DNA from: Acidobacteriota bacterium
GTDB taxonomy: Bacteria > Acidobacteriota > Vicinamibacteria > Vicinamibacterales > JACPPN01
Direction of reading: 5' to 3'
NCBI GenBank assembly: GCA_016190995.1
Contig: JACPPN010000256.1
Coordinates: forward strand, 1-43,163
Length of the DNA: 43,163 nucleotides
Below, piece after piece: positions 8,673-18,765 of the stretch. Every line of letters begins with the position of its first letter. The first letter of the stretch is position 1. The position numbers were made by a program, and so were the translations under genes. The notes below the pieces were generated by a model, which was given only the letters and a program-made list of their open reading frames with translations, made no database searches and was not told the DNA's origin.

Positions 8673-9551
8673 TCATTCTCCAATCTTGCCTGGGTTCTTC
8701 ACCCCCACGTACGTCCGCGCGATCCCGACCGCAAGCTGCCGGACGCGGAGGATGTATGCGGTCCGCTCCGTCACGCCAATCCCGCCACTCGCATCGAGAA
8801 TGTTGAACACGTGCGAACACTTCAGACAGTATTCGAGCGCCGGCAGAACGAGCCCGGATGCCAGCAGCTTTTCGCCGAACTGGTAGTAGCGGTCGAACAG
8901 ATCCCGATGGAGGGTCGAGAACTCGCCCGGATCAATGTCCACCTGTCCGAACGCATATTTCGATTGTTCGATCTCGTCGGTCAGGCGCACCTCACGGTAC
9001 GTGACGCCCGGCGCCCACTCCAGATCGAAGACGTTGTCAACACGTTGCAGGAACATCGCGAGGCGCTCGAGCCCGTAGGTGATCTCCGTCGAGATCGGCG
9101 CGAGATCCAACCCGCCTGCCTGCTGGAAGTACGTGAACTGGGTAATCTCGAGGCCATCGAGCATCACCTGCCAGCCGATGCCCCAGGCGCCCAGCGTCGG
9201 CGATTCCCAGTTGTCCTCTTCGAATCGCAGATCGTGGATTCGCGGATCGATTCCGCACGCTTCCAGACTCTGCAGATAGATGTGCTGCGCTTCGTCGGGC
9301 GTCGGCTTCAGGACGACCTGAAACTGATGATGCTTTGCGAGGCGGTTGGGATTGGCGCCGAACCGGCCGTCGGCCGGGCGCCGTGACGGCTGGACGTAGG
9401 CGACGTTCCAGTGCTCGGGGCCGAGCACGCGCAGGAATGTCTCGGGATGCATGGTCCCCGCGCCAACCTCGACGTCGAGCGGTTGCTGAATCAGGCAGCC
9501 CCGGGAAGACCAGAACTCAGAGAGCTTGAAGACGAGATCTTGAAACGTCAC
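8673..9551 (-). CDS. glyQ: Glycyl-tRNA synthetase alpha subunit
   Basis: A 292-residue catalytic class II synthetase subunit. It shows the hallmark start [19 protein letters not shown] and the motif 2 region [19 protein letters not shown]. The [10 protein letters not shown] and [16 protein letters not shown] segments are family signatures. It forms the alpha2beta2 enzyme with the product of the next gene. The GTG start at 9551 is the only start that keeps the conserved N-terminus. It lies 16 bp after the recO stop, indicating co-transcription. Confidence 0.96.
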   Translation of the reverse strand: MTFQDLVFKLSEFWSSRGCLIQQPLDVEVGAGTMHPETFLRVLGPEHWNVAYVQPSRRPADGRFGANPNRLAKHHQFQVVLKPTPDEAQHIYLQSLEACGIDPRIHDLRFEEDNWESPTLGAWGIGWQVMLDGLEITQFTYFQQAGGLDLAPISTEITYGLERLAMFLQRVDNVFDLEWAPGVTYREVRLTDEIEQSKYAFGQVDIDPGEFSTLHRDLFDRYYQFGEKLLASGLVLPALEYCLKCSHVFNILDASGGIGVTERTAYILRVRQLAVGIARTYVGVKNPGKIGE

Positions 9552-9567
9552 GAGGTGTGCATCCGAA

Positions 9568-10314
9568 TCACGCGAGCTCCCGCAGCACGCGCGCCGACTT
9601 CAGCTCCTTCTCGAGATGGGCCGAAATGAGCACGCGGTGCGCCACCTCGAGCTCGCGTTCCGCACGGCGCGGCAGATCGAGGCTCGAGAGGCGATCGGGC
9701 GCCACGCTTGCGGCGGCGCGCAGGAACTCCAACGCTTCGCGCGACAGCCGAGGTCCGCCGGCGGGCCGACCGCAGCCGCAGCAGACGAACACCCGTTCAT
9801 GCAAGGCGATTCGCGCGCCACGATCCGTCAGATCCGAAGCGCAGACATGACACGCGAGCACCGACGGATAGACCCCCTGCAGGCGCAACAGCCAGTACTC
9901 GAAATAGCGCGCAAGCCGATCGACGGGCGCGCCGTTGGCCAGCGCGTCGCCGACCGACACGCCGAGCCGGTACAGCCGCTCGTTCGGATCCGCTTCCGGT
10001 GCCCATTCGTCGATGAGCTCGGCGAAATATGCCAGATGCCCGAGCGCTTCAGCGCCTGCCGGCCAGGCGAGCGGCGAGCTCAGGACCTCGGCGTAGTTCA
10101 GCCGCACGAGCTCGCGCTGTTCCTTTTCGAAGTACGCGACATTGACGCGCGTCAGTGGCTCGAGCGCGCCGCCAAACCGCGAGCGCGTCCGTCGCGCGCC
10201 CTTGGCCACGCCGCGCCTCTTGCCGCGATCCCTCGTCAGGAACACGACAATGCGGTCAGCCTCAGCCAGCTTGTAGGTACGCAGGATCAGCGCCTCGGCT
10301 GTGTGGAGCGGCAT
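9568..10314 (-). CDS. recO: DNA repair protein RecO
   Basis: A 248-residue RecO, the recombination mediator that loads RecA onto SSB-coated single strands with RecR. An N-terminal OB fold begins [21 protein letters not shown] helical domain follows. The C-terminal zinc site has two Cys pairs (CHVC near residue 150 and CCGCG near 175). The frame is open 87 bases further upstream, but the extra residues are non-homologous, so the ATG at 10314 is chosen. Its place between era/mgtE and glyQS follows the common era-recO-glyQS linkage with mgtE inserted. Confidence 0.92.
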   Translation of the reverse strand: MPLHTAEALILRTYKLAEADRIVVFLTRDRGKRRGVAKGARRTRSRFGGALEPLTRVNVAYFEKEQRELVRLNYAEVLSSPLAWPAGAEALGHLAYFAELIDEWAPEADPNERLYRLGVSVGDALANGAPVDRLARYFEYWLLRLQGVYPSVLACHVCASDLTDRGARIALHERVFVCCGCGRPAGGPRLSREALEFLRAAASVAPDRLSSLDLPRRAERELEVAHRVLISAHLEKELKSARVLRELA

Positions 10315-10336
10315 GAGCCTCGACGGTCGACCTATT

Positions 10337-11710
10337 TTACCCGGCTTGCGGGAAATACCGGAGGAAGAGGGCCGCGAGGCCCAGGAATGAAAAGAAGCCA
10401 CAGACGTCGGTGAAGGTGGTGATGAAGACGGCAGAGGCCAGCGCCGGATCGACCTTGAGCGCCCGCAGGCCGAGCGGAATCAGGGTCCCGGCGGTTGCCG
10501 CGACGAACAGATTGATGACCATCGCCACCGCGAGGAGCACGCCGATTCGCGGGTCACCCATCATCAGCCACGCCACGACCGCCGCGACCATTCCCATCGT
10601 CAGGCCATTCCCCAAACCGACGACGGCCTCTTTCAGAAGGGCCTTTCGGGAATTGCTCCACGTCAGCTCGCCAAGCGCAATGCCGCGCACGATGACGGTC
10701 AAGGTTTGGGTGGCGGCATTGCCGCCCATGCCCGCGACGATGGGCATGAAGACCGCCAGCGCCACCCACTTGCTGATGACCCCCTGAAAGACCGCGACCA
10801 CCGATGCCGCCAGGAAGGCGGTCCCGAGGTTGATGACCAACCACGGCAGACGCTTCCGCAAGGATTCGACGGGCGGTGTGAACACCCGCTCATCGCTGGC
10901 CAGGCCTGCCAGCCGATACAGATCCTCGGTCGCCTCGTCCTTGATGACATCGATCACGTCGTCGACCGTGATGATGCCGACGAGCTTGTTCTCCTCATCG
11001 ACGACTGGAATTGCGAGGAGATTGTACGACGCCACTTGCCGCGCGACTTCTTCCTGATCGGTGTCGACGCGCGCGCTGATGAGGTCGGTGGTCATGATGC
11101 GCTTGAGCGGCGTCTCGGGCGGGACGAGCAGGAGGCGTCGCAGCGAGATCACGCCCACGAGATGCCGCCGGGAATCCACGACGTAGAGATAGAAGACCAT
11201 CTCGACGTCGCGCGAAGTCTGCAGGGCCGTGATGGCTTCGCCCGCCGTCATGTCTTCGGCCAGCGCGAAGACATTGGGGTTCATGATCCGGCCGGCCGTC
11301 TGCTCCGCGTACTCGAGCAGATCCTCGACGCCACCAGTCTGCTTGCGCCGGATCAACTCGAGCACCGCCCCCCGCAATTCTTCGGGCAGGTGTTCGATCA
11401 GCGCCGCGGCATCGTCAGAGGGGATTTCTTGCAGGAATCGCGCGATGTCCTCGGCGGATCGATTGCGGAGCAGCGCGGCGCCCACTTCGGGCCCGAGCTC
11501 CGCAACGGTTTCCATCGCGAGACGGCTGTTGCGCTCGACGAGCACCGTGAAGGTCGCGTACCGGTCTTTTTCCTGGAGCTCCGTGAACACCTGCGCGAGA
11601 TCCGCCGGGTGCTGCTTCTGCAGCAGATTGAGCAGGTTCGACGTCGCACCGAGGCGCAGCAGTCGCTTGACGGAATCGACGACGACGTCTATGCGGCGCT
11701 GCGGCGGCAT
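10337..11710 (-). CDS. mgtE: Magnesium transporter MgtE
   Basis: A 457-residue Mg2+ channel. Residues 1-130 form the acidic superhelical MgtE N domain (HPADLAQVFTELQ, IPSDDAAALIEHLP). Two CBS domains follow (about 135-255; IMNPNVFALAEDMTAGEAI and LISARVDTDQEEVARQVA). A plug helix and five transmembrane helices close the protein, with the pore signature MPIVAGMGGNAATQT around residue 325. Cytosolic Mg2+ binding between the N and CBS domains closes the channel in this family. ATG start at 11710, 107 bp after era and 22 bp before recO. An inverted repeat occupies the era-mgtE gap. Confidence 0.95.
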   Translation of the reverse strand: MPPQRRIDVVVDSVKRLLRLGATSNLLNLLQKQHPADLAQVFTELQEKDRYATFTVLVERNSRLAMETVAELGPEVGAALLRNRSAEDIARFLQEIPSDDAAALIEHLPEELRGAVLELIRRKQTGGVEDLLEYAEQTAGRIMNPNVFALAEDMTAGEAITALQTSRDVEMVFYLYVVDSRRHLVGVISLRRLLLVPPETPLKRIMTTDLISARVDTDQEEVARQVASYNLLAIPVVDEENKLVGIITVDDVIDVIKDEATEDLYRLAGLASDERVFTPPVESLRKRLPWLVINLGTAFLAASVVAVFQGVISKWVALAVFMPIVAGMGGNAATQTLTVIVRGIALGELTWSNSRKALLKEAVVGLGNGLTMGMVAAVVAWLMMGDPRIGVLLAVAMVINLFVAATAGTLIPLGLRALKVDPALASAVFITTFTDVCGFFSFLGLAALFLRYFPQAG

Positions 11711-11747
11711 GCCGTGGGGCTCCTCGAGGCGCGGAGGTCATCGAGAT

Positions 11748-11769
11748 GGAGTACCGCGGACCGTACTCC
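11748..11769. other. Inverted repeat in the era-mgtE gap
   Basis: GGAGTAC (11748-11754) and GTACTCC (11763-11769) form a perfect 7-bp hairpin with an 8-base loop, about 40 bp upstream of the mgtE ATG. No U-tract follows on the minus strand, so it is not a classical terminator. It could be an operator, an RNA processing site or part of an mgtE leader. The gap is too short for a known Mg2+ riboswitch and no such consensus was recognised. Confidence 0.3.
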
Positions 11770-11817
11770 GGTAAGAACCGCTCAATGTAGCACGGCCGCG
11801 CCGACCAGTGCCACAGC

Positions 11818-12723
11818 TTACGCGCGGTCGGTCCGGCGAGTCCGCACGACGCCGACATCGTCGAGCAGGCGGTCGTTGTCGCGCCAGTCCGCCTTCACCT
11901 TCACACGAAGGTCGAGGAAGACCCTCGTCCCGAAGAAGCGCTCGAGCTCGTGGCGGGCCGCAGTTCCGATCGTCTTGATCATCTCGCCGCCGCGGCCGAT
12001 GAGGATTGGCTTCTGTGATTCGTGCTCGACGAGGATCGTGCAATAGAGGCGCAGCAGGCCGCGCGCGCCCGGTTCCTCGAACTTGTCGACCACGACGGCG
12101 CTCGTGAAGGGGATTTCGGCGTGCGTGTGCCGGAGCACCTGTTCGCGGACCATTTCGGCCGCGAAGAATCGCTCCGGCTGGTCCGTGAGGTACTCCGGTG
12201 GATAGAGCGCCGGTCCTTCCGGCAGGCGGTTCAGCAGAAGCGACTCGAGGCGATCGACCCCGTCACCCGTCGCCGCCGAGATTGGAACGATTTCGGCGAA
12301 CTCATGTTCGCGGCTGAACCACTCGATCAAGGGCAGCAGCGTGGGTTTCGAGACGAGATCGATCTTGTTGAGGGCGAGCATGATCGGCTGCGAGATCTTC
12401 TTGACGAGACCGAGGAGATACCGATCGCCCCCTCCAACCCGTTCCGAGGCGTCGATGACGACCGTCACGACGTCGACCTCGCGGAGCGTCTCGACGGCCG
12501 CGTCGACCATGCGGACGTTCATGCGATGCAGCGGACGGTGGATGCCCGGCGTGTCGATGAAGATGATCTGGCCGCCCGGGTACGTCTTGACCCCCAGAAT
12601 CCTGTTCCGCGTCGTCTGGGGCTTGTCGGACACGATGGCCAGCTTGGTGCCGACCATGCGATTGAGCAGCGTGGATTTGCCCGCATTGGGCCGGCCGATG
12701 AGTGAGACGAAGCCGGAGCGCAT
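11818..12723 (-). CDS. era: Ribosome assembly GTPase Era
   Basis: A 301-residue Era, which binds 16S rRNA near its 3' end and the small subunit during maturation. The G1 motif is GRPNAGKST (10-18). The switch region contains KPQTTRNRILG, G3 is DTPGIHRP and G4 is NKID. The C-terminal KH domain includes the conserved ILVEHESQKPILIGRGG stretch. ATG at 12723, 11 bp after the corC-like gene. Together with ybeY and phoH upstream it forms the familiar phoH-ybeY-era ribosome-maturation linkage. Confidence 0.96.
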   Translation of the reverse strand: MRSGFVSLIGRPNAGKSTLLNRMVGTKLAIVSDKPQTTRNRILGVKTYPGGQIIFIDTPGIHRPLHRMNVRMVDAAVETLREVDVVTVVIDASERVGGGDRYLLGLVKKISQPIMLALNKIDLVSKPTLLPLIEWFSREHEFAEIVPISAATGDGVDRLESLLLNRLPEGPALYPPEYLTDQPERFFAAEMVREQVLRHTHAEIPFTSAVVVDKFEEPGARGLLRLYCTILVEHESQKPILIGRGGEMIKTIGTAARHELERFFGTRVFLDLRVKVKADWRDNDRLLDDVGVVRTRRTDRA

Positions 12724-12734
12724 ACCGTGACGCT

Positions 12735-13982
12735 TCAGGCGTGGGGGCTGGCCGACGGGACCAGACTCCCTTGGCGCTGCATCCGCACCTTGTGAATCCG
12801 GCGCCGCTCCGCTTCGAGAACCTTGACCGCGAGACCGTCCACCTCGAACGATTCCCCGACGGCCGGCACGCGACCGATCCTCGACAGGAGATAACCGCCG
12901 ACCGTCTCGAACCCTTCGCGCTCGATGGGCACGCCGAGCCGTTCGGTCACCTCGTCGATGTCCACCTTGGCGCTGAACACATAGGCGCCATTGCCTTCGT
13001 CGACCACCCGCTCCGACTCGACGTCGTATTCGTCTCGAATCTCTCCGACGATCTCTTCCAGCAGATCTTCGAGCGTCACCAGCCCCGCCGTTCCCCCATA
13101 CTCATCGACCACGATCGCGAGCTGCACCTGTTTGAGCTGGAACTCCTTCAGGAGCTCGGCCACCCGCTTGGTTTCCGGGACGAAGTAAGCGGGACGAATG
13201 AGATGCTCGATCCCCGCCTTCGCCGAATCCGTTTCGCCAATGAGATCCTTGACGACCACGATTCCGACGATGGTGTCGAGATTCTCGCCGTACACCGGGA
13301 TGCGCGAGTATTCCTGCTCGCGAAACAGGGCGCGGAGCTCGTCCAGGCTGGCGCCGGCGTGAAGCGCGACGATGTCAGGCCGCGGCGTCATGACCTCGCG
13401 GACCAGCGTGTCACCGAAATCGAAGATTGACTGCAACAACCGCCGCTCCTCGCCCTCGATGAGCCCCTGTTGCTCCCCCACTTCGAGGTACGCCTCCGCA
13501 GCCTCGCCTTCCGGTCTCGCCTCGACGGCGTCGAGGGAGGCAGGCCGATCCCGATGTTTCAACAGCCGAACGAGCGGCCTCGTCACCGGCTGCAGAACGT
13601 GCGCGAACACCTCGAAGACGGGCAACAGCACGTTCATGACGCGCTCGGGATCGCGCCGGACGATCAAAAGCGGAACGACTTCCTCGCACACGAGGATGAA
13701 GGCCGTCATCGAGACGAGCACGACTGCCAGCGAGCGGACCGTGGTCTCGCCCACGATTCGCGCCACCAACACCGTTGCGACGGCGAACAACAGCCCGAGC
13801 AGGAGGCGCGCCGGGACGAAGAGCAGAATCGGATCGTCGAGATACTTGCCAAGACGGTCGGCGCGGCCGTTTCGTTCGGCGAGCAGGCGCAACGAAAGCC
13901 GCAACAGCGCGCTGAACGCGGCCTGCACGGTGCCGACGAAGATCGCCGCACAGCCGGCCAGAAACAGCAGAAGCGGCGTCAT
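12735..13982 (-). CDS. CorC/HlyC-type CBS-domain membrane protein
   Basis: A 415-residue protein of the DUF21-CBS-CorC (CNNM) family. It has three or four N-terminal hydrophobic helices (about residues 1-130), a CBS pair around 195-315 (VREVMTPRPDIVALHAG; IPVYGENLDTIVGIVVVKDLI) and a C-terminal CorC_HlyC domain (EYGGTAGLVTLEDLLEEIVGEI at about 300-320, then GYLLSRIGRVPAVGESFEV). Members act in Mg2+/Co2+ efflux or its regulation. Its ATG overlaps the ybeY stop in ATGA (13979-13982), so translation is coupled. Naming as corC is avoided because E. coli CorC lacks the DUF21 membrane part. Confidence 0.88.
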   Translation of the reverse strand: MTPLLLFLAGCAAIFVGTVQAAFSALLRLSLRLLAERNGRADRLGKYLDDPILLFVPARLLLGLLFAVATVLVARIVGETTVRSLAVVLVSMTAFILVCEEVVPLLIVRRDPERVMNVLLPVFEVFAHVLQPVTRPLVRLLKHRDRPASLDAVEARPEGEAAEAYLEVGEQQGLIEGEERRLLQSIFDFGDTLVREVMTPRPDIVALHAGASLDELRALFREQEYSRIPVYGENLDTIVGIVVVKDLIGETDSAKAGIEHLIRPAYFVPETKRVAELLKEFQLKQVQLAIVVDEYGGTAGLVTLEDLLEEIVGEIRDEYDVESERVVDEGNGAYVFSAKVDIDEVTERLGVPIEREGFETVGGYLLSRIGRVPAVGESFEVDGLAVKVLEAERRRIHKVRMQRQGSLVPSASPHA

Positions 13983-14551
13983 GATCTCACGCGCGTGCGC
14001 TCGATGAGCCCTTCGGGCAATCCAGCCCGGCGACGAAGCCGGCGTTCCAGCCGTGCCATGCGGCCTTCGTCACGCTCGTGATCGTACCCGAGAAGGTGCA
14101 ATAGCCCGTGCAGGGCGAGAATCCGAAGCTCGGTCGCCGCGGCATGTCCCGCCTCGCGCGCTTGGCGTCCCACGGCGGGCACCGCAATCACGACGTCTCC
14201 GAGGAAATCGCCGTCGCCGGGCCGGCGGTCCGCCGCGCGTGGCTTCGAGCTCTGTGCCTCGGTCGCGGGAAACGACAGCACGTCGGTGCCGGAGGCCTTG
14301 CCGCGGAACCGCGCGTTCAACCTGCGGATCACGCCGTCGCTGACGAGCGCGACGCTCACTTCGCCGCGAGCCCACGACGGCGCGTTGCCCGCCAGCCATG
14401 CCGCGAGACCACGTGACGCCGCGCGATAGGGACCGGCGTTGATGCTGACCCGCAACCTGCCCCGGGAGAGCGCCCGGCCGATGCGCGGGTTGGCGACGAG
14501 CGGCGCGTCGGGCCGCCTGATTCTGCGAGCACGATCTCCTGCCTCACGCAT
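13979..14551 (-). CDS. ybeY: Endoribonuclease YbeY
   Basis: A metal-dependent endoribonuclease needed for 16S rRNA 3' end maturation and ribosome quality control. The zinc motif HGLLHLLGYDH is intact, and the upstream segment LGDVVIAVP and GTDVLSFP match the family. The start is uncertain. A GTG at 14578 and the first ATG at 14551 both give a product longer than the usual 150-160 residues. A TTG at 14455 would give about 158 residues beginning just before RVSINAGP, but has no well-spaced RBS. The ATG is used here. The extra N-terminus is Arg-rich and possibly not translated. Coupled to the next gene by ATGA. Confidence 0.88.
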   Translation of the reverse strand: MREAGDRARRIRRPDAPLVANPRIGRALSRGRLRVSINAGPYRAASRGLAAWLAGNAPSWARGEVSVALVSDGVIRRLNARFRGKASGTDVLSFPATEAQSSKPRAADRRPGDGDFLGDVVIAVPAVGRQAREAGHAAATELRILALHGLLHLLGYDHERDEGRMARLERRLRRRAGLPEGLIERTRVRS

Positions 14552-14602
14552 CCTTAAGTGACGGCCACGAGGTCGCACCCGCGCGACCCACCGCCCGCCG
14601 CC

Positions 14603-15550
<948 letters not shown>

Positions 15551-15598
15551 CTCGGGGACGGCGATCTTGCGCGATGACGACGTGGCGATCTGGATTAT

Positions 15599-15635
15599 CT
15601 CCTTTACTTACAGTAAATTACCAACCCCATTACAA
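15599..15635 (-). promoter_or_regulatory. AT-rich promoter-like patch and strong SD before phoH
   Basis: This is the only strongly AT-rich stretch in the neighbourhood. On the minus strand TTGTAA (15635-15630) is followed after 17 bases by TGTAAG (15612-15607), a modest -35/-10 pair. TTTACT-TAC-AGTAAA (15603-15617) is a 6-bp inverted repeat overlapping that -10. AAAGGAG (15605-15599) is a near-perfect Shine-Dalgarno sequence. The promoter and SD overlap too closely to be used together as drawn, so the exact promoter is uncertain. The SD strongly implies that phoH translation starts near 15587-15598. Confidence 0.4.
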
Positions 15636-15653
15636 CAGAACCTGAGGCGCGCG

Positions 15654-17426
15654 TCAAGCCTCGGGCCGGAGGTGGAGCTCGACGAGCTGCCGCCGATCGA
15701 CCTTCGAGGGCGCGCCTGCCATGAGATCGACGGCGGCCGCGGTCTTCGGAAACGCGATGACCTCGCGGATGGAGCTCTCCCCGGCGAGTATCATGACGAG
15801 CCGATCGAGCCCAATCGCAAGGCCGCCGTGCGGGGGCGTCCCGTACTCGAGAGCTTCCAGAAAGAAGCCGAAGCGCAGCCGCGCTTCCTCATCGCTGATC
15901 TTGAGGACGCGGAAGATCCGCCGCTGCAGCTCCGGGGCGTGAATCCGGATGCTGCCGCCGGCGATTTCCGTTCCATTGAGCACCAGATCGTACGCCTTCG
16001 CCCGGACCGACGCGGGATCGATCTCGAGCTTGCCGACGTCCTCGTCGATCGGCGACGTGAACGGATGGTGCATCGAGACGAAGCGTCCCTCGCCGGCGTC
16101 CCATTCGAGCAGCGGGAAATCCACAACCCAGGCCGGCTCGTAACGGTTGGCGTCGAGCAAGCCATCTTTTCGCGCAATGGCGAGCCGAAGCTGCCCGAGC
16201 ACCCTCGAGATGGCGAGCGGTTCGCCTGCCGCCATGAGGAGCAAGTCAGTTTTCTCGCCAGCCGCCCGCTCGAGCGCGGCGCGGACGGTCGGCTCGCCCG
16301 CTGTCTTGAGAATGGAGCTCTGAACGTGAGCGTCAGGCGAGTATCGAGCCCACACGAGTCCCGTCCCCCCGAGCTGCCTCGCCTGCTCGTTCAGGTCGTC
16401 GACCTGCTTGCGGGAGTAAGCCGCGCCGCGTGGAACGGCCAGCGCGCGCACCGTGCCGCCCGATTCAATCGCCTCACGAAACACGTCGAACGACGACCCT
16501 CGGAAGACCTCGGCCAGATCTTCGATGGGCATGCCGCAGCGCAGATCGGGCTTGTCCGATCCGTAGCGGTTCATGGCTTCGTCGTACGGCACCCGCCGGA
16601 ACGGCGCCGCGATCTCGCGTCCGATTTCCCGGAACACGGTCTGGACAAACGGCTCCATCAGGCCGAAGACCAGTTCCTGGGTCGCGAACGACATCTCGAT
16701 ATCGACCTGGGTGAACTCCGGCTGGCGGTCGGCGCGCAGATCCTCGTCCCGGAAACAGCGCACGATCTGGAAGTACCGATCCATCCCCGCAATCATCAGG
16801 ATCTGCTTGAAGATCTGCGGTGACTGCGGCAGCGCGTAGAAGCTGCCGGCGTGCACGCGCGACGGCACGAGATAGTCGCGCGCGCCTTCCGGCGTCGACT
16901 TCGTGAGGATCGGAGTCTCGATCTCGAGAAACCGCTGGCTGTCGAGATACTTGCGGACGGCCAGGGTCACACGATGTCGCAGCTCGAGGTTGGCCTGCAT
17001 CCGACTGCGCCGCAGATCGAGATAGCGATAGCGCAGGCGCGTGTCTTCGGACACCGGTGTTTCGTCGGCAATCTGAAACGGCGGATTCTTCGCCTCGCTG
17101 AGGACGCGGATCTCGGTGGCCATGACCTCGACCTCGCCGGTGGCGAGCTTTGGATTGACCGTGTCCGGCGCCCGCCGTTCCACCCGCCCGAGGACCGCAA
17201 CGACGAACTCGGGCCGCAGGCGCTTGGCCGAGCCGACGAGCGTTTGATCGTCACGCGCGACGATCTGGGTGAGCCCGTAACGGTCCCGGACGTCGACGAA
17301 CACGAGCGCCCCGAAGTCGCGCACGCGATGCACCCATCCGAGCAGCACGACGTCGCGCGCGACATCTCCGACGCGCAGGTCGCCGCAGGTGTGCGTCCGG
17401 GTGAGCTCGCCTAGTTTGTCGACCAC
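15654..17426 (-). CDS. aspS: Aspartyl-tRNA synthetase
   Basis: A 590-residue bacterial-type class II AspRS. The OB-fold anticodon domain begins LGELTRTHTCGDLR and contains the VLLGWVHRVRDFGALVFVDVRDR signature. Catalytic motif 2 is FRDEDLRADRQPEFTQVD. A GAD insertion domain lies in the middle. Motif 3 is GLAIGLDRLVMIL near the C-terminus. GTG at 17426 is chosen: GGGAGGA lies just upstream, and conserved sequence starts immediately after it. An in-frame GTG at 17504 would add 26 Arg-rich residues. Discriminating versus non-discriminating behaviour towards tRNA-Asn was not resolved. hisS ends 82 bp upstream. Confidence 0.95.
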   Translation of the reverse strand: MVDKLGELTRTHTCGDLRVGDVARDVVLLGWVHRVRDFGALVFVDVRDRYGLTQIVARDDQTLVGSAKRLRPEFVVAVLGRVERRAPDTVNPKLATGEVEVMATEIRVLSEAKNPPFQIADETPVSEDTRLRYRYLDLRRSRMQANLELRHRVTLAVRKYLDSQRFLEIETPILTKSTPEGARDYLVPSRVHAGSFYALPQSPQIFKQILMIAGMDRYFQIVRCFRDEDLRADRQPEFTQVDIEMSFATQELVFGLMEPFVQTVFREIGREIAAPFRRVPYDEAMNRYGSDKPDLRCGMPIEDLAEVFRGSSFDVFREAIESGGTVRALAVPRGAAYSRKQVDDLNEQARQLGGTGLVWARYSPDAHVQSSILKTAGEPTVRAALERAAGEKTDLLLMAAGEPLAISRVLGQLRLAIARKDGLLDANRYEPAWVVDFPLLEWDAGEGRFVSMHHPFTSPIDEDVGKLEIDPASVRAKAYDLVLNGTEIAGGSIRIHAPELQRRIFRVLKISDEEARLRFGFFLEALEYGTPPHGGLAIGLDRLVMILAGESSIREVIAFPKTAAAVDLMAGAPSKVDRRQLVELHLRPEA

Positions 17427-17508
17427 ATTCCTCCCGGCCCCCGGTCGTCGTCCGGCTCTAGCCCGGGACCAGCGCCGTGCCAGTTCTCGCCGGACGAGAG
17501 GCACGCCT

Positions 17509-18765
17509 TCAGGCTGCCCCTTCGGCTTCCTTCAGCAACGCGAAGACCTCCTGTCGCCGAACCGGCGCCTGCTGGCCCGTGCGCATGTCTTTGATGGTGA
17601 CCGTCCCGTCCGCCAGCTCGGCGTCCCCGAGCACGAGCACGTGCGTCGCGCCGAGCCGATCGGCGCGCTTGAACTGCGCCTTGATGCTTCGCCCCTCGTA
17701 ATCGATCTCGGCGCGGAAGCCCGCACGACGCAAGTCTCTCACCAGCACGAGCGCCACGTCACGGGCTGCGTCGCCCATCGCCGCGACGAACACGACGAGC
17801 GGCGTTGGGACGCCGGCATCTTCCGGCATGGCCAGCACCAGTCGTTCCAGGCCGGCCGCGAATCCGATGCCGACTCGATCCGGCCCGCCGAGCTCTTTGA
17901 CCAGCCCGTCGTACCGTCCGCCGCCCAGCAGCGCGTTCTGCGCCCCAAGACTCGACGCCAGGATCTCGAACGTCGTCCGCGTGTAGTAGTCGAGGCCGCG
18001 AACGAGACGATGGGACGGACGGAACGGAATGTTGAGCGTCTGGAGATGACGCCGCACCGCGTCGAAATGGGTCCGGCATTCCTCGCAGAGATAGTCGGCC
18101 GAGTGTGGCAATGCGTCGATGATCGGCTGGTCCGCGGGAACCTTGCAGTCAAAGATGCGCAGCGGGTTCGTCGCAGCACGGCGCTGACAATCAGCGCACA
18201 GCCTGGGCAGGTCGTCGCCGAGCGCCGCCAGCAGGGCCGCGTTGAACACCGGACGGCACCGCCGGCATCCCACCGAGTTGATGATGAGCTCGACGCCCTG
18301 GATGCCGAGCTCTTGCACCAACCGCCATGCCAGATCGATCACGTCTGCATCGACCATCGGATCCTTGATCCCGAACACCTCGACGTCGAGTTGATGGAAC
18401 TGCCGATAGCGCCCCTTCTGCGGCCGCTCGTACCGGAACATCGGCCCGATCGAGTAGATCTTTGGCACGCCCATCGCCTGCTCGAGATTGTGCTCGAGGT
18501 AGGCCCGCACGAGGCTGGGCGTCGCTTCGGGGCGCAACGTCACCCGTTCGCCCCCCTTGTCGGTGAACGAGTACATCTCCTTCTGCACGATGTCGGTGGC
18601 CTGACCCGTGCCTTTCTCAAAGAGCTCCTCGCGCTCGATGACGGGTGTCCGCACCTCGGCGCAGCCGTAGCGCTCGCACACCTGACGTGCGATGGCCTCG
18701 AGGTGCTGCCACCGCTCGACTTCGCCCGGAAGGATATCGCGGGTGCCGCGAATGGCTGAAATCAC
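17509..18765 (-). CDS. hisS: Histidyl-tRNA synthetase
   Basis: A 418-residue class II HisRS. It starts with IRGTRDILPGE. Motif 2 is MFRYERPQKGRYRQFHQLD, the HisA motif is RGLDYYTRTTFE and motif 3 is GIGFAAGLERL. The C-terminal alpha/beta anticodon domain starts around residue 325. The insertion between the catalytic halves holds three CxxC pairs (CRRC, CADC, CEEC), a cysteine-rich variant known in several HisRS lineages and possibly metal-binding. The GTG start overlaps the stop of the gamma-carbonic-anhydrase-like gene by four bases (GTGA at 18762-18765), so the two are translationally coupled. Confidence 0.96.
   Translation of the reverse strand: MISAIRGTRDILPGEVERWQHLEAIARQVCERYGCAEVRTPVIEREELFEKGTGQATDIVQKEMYSFTDKGGERVTLRPEATPSLVRAYLEHNLEQAMGVPKIYSIGPMFRYERPQKGRYRQFHQLDVEVFGIKDPMVDADVIDLAWRLVQELGIQGVELIINSVGCRRCRPVFNAALLAALGDDLPRLCADCQRRAATNPLRIFDCKVPADQPIIDALPHSADYLCEECRTHFDAVRRHLQTLNIPFRPSHRLVRGLDYYTRTTFEILASSLGAQNALLGGGRYDGLVKELGGPDRVGIGFAAGLERLVLAMPEDAGVPTPLVVFVAAMGDAARDVALVLVRDLRRAGFRAEIDYEGRSIKAQFKRADRLGATHVLVLGDAELADGTVTIKDMRTGQQAPVRRQEVFALLKEAEGAA

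Noticed and set aside
6090-9386. 1098-residue plus-strand ORF opposite glyS/glyQ
   Set aside because: Spans three minus-strand genes and their gaps, has low-complexity Arg-rich content and no recognisable family.
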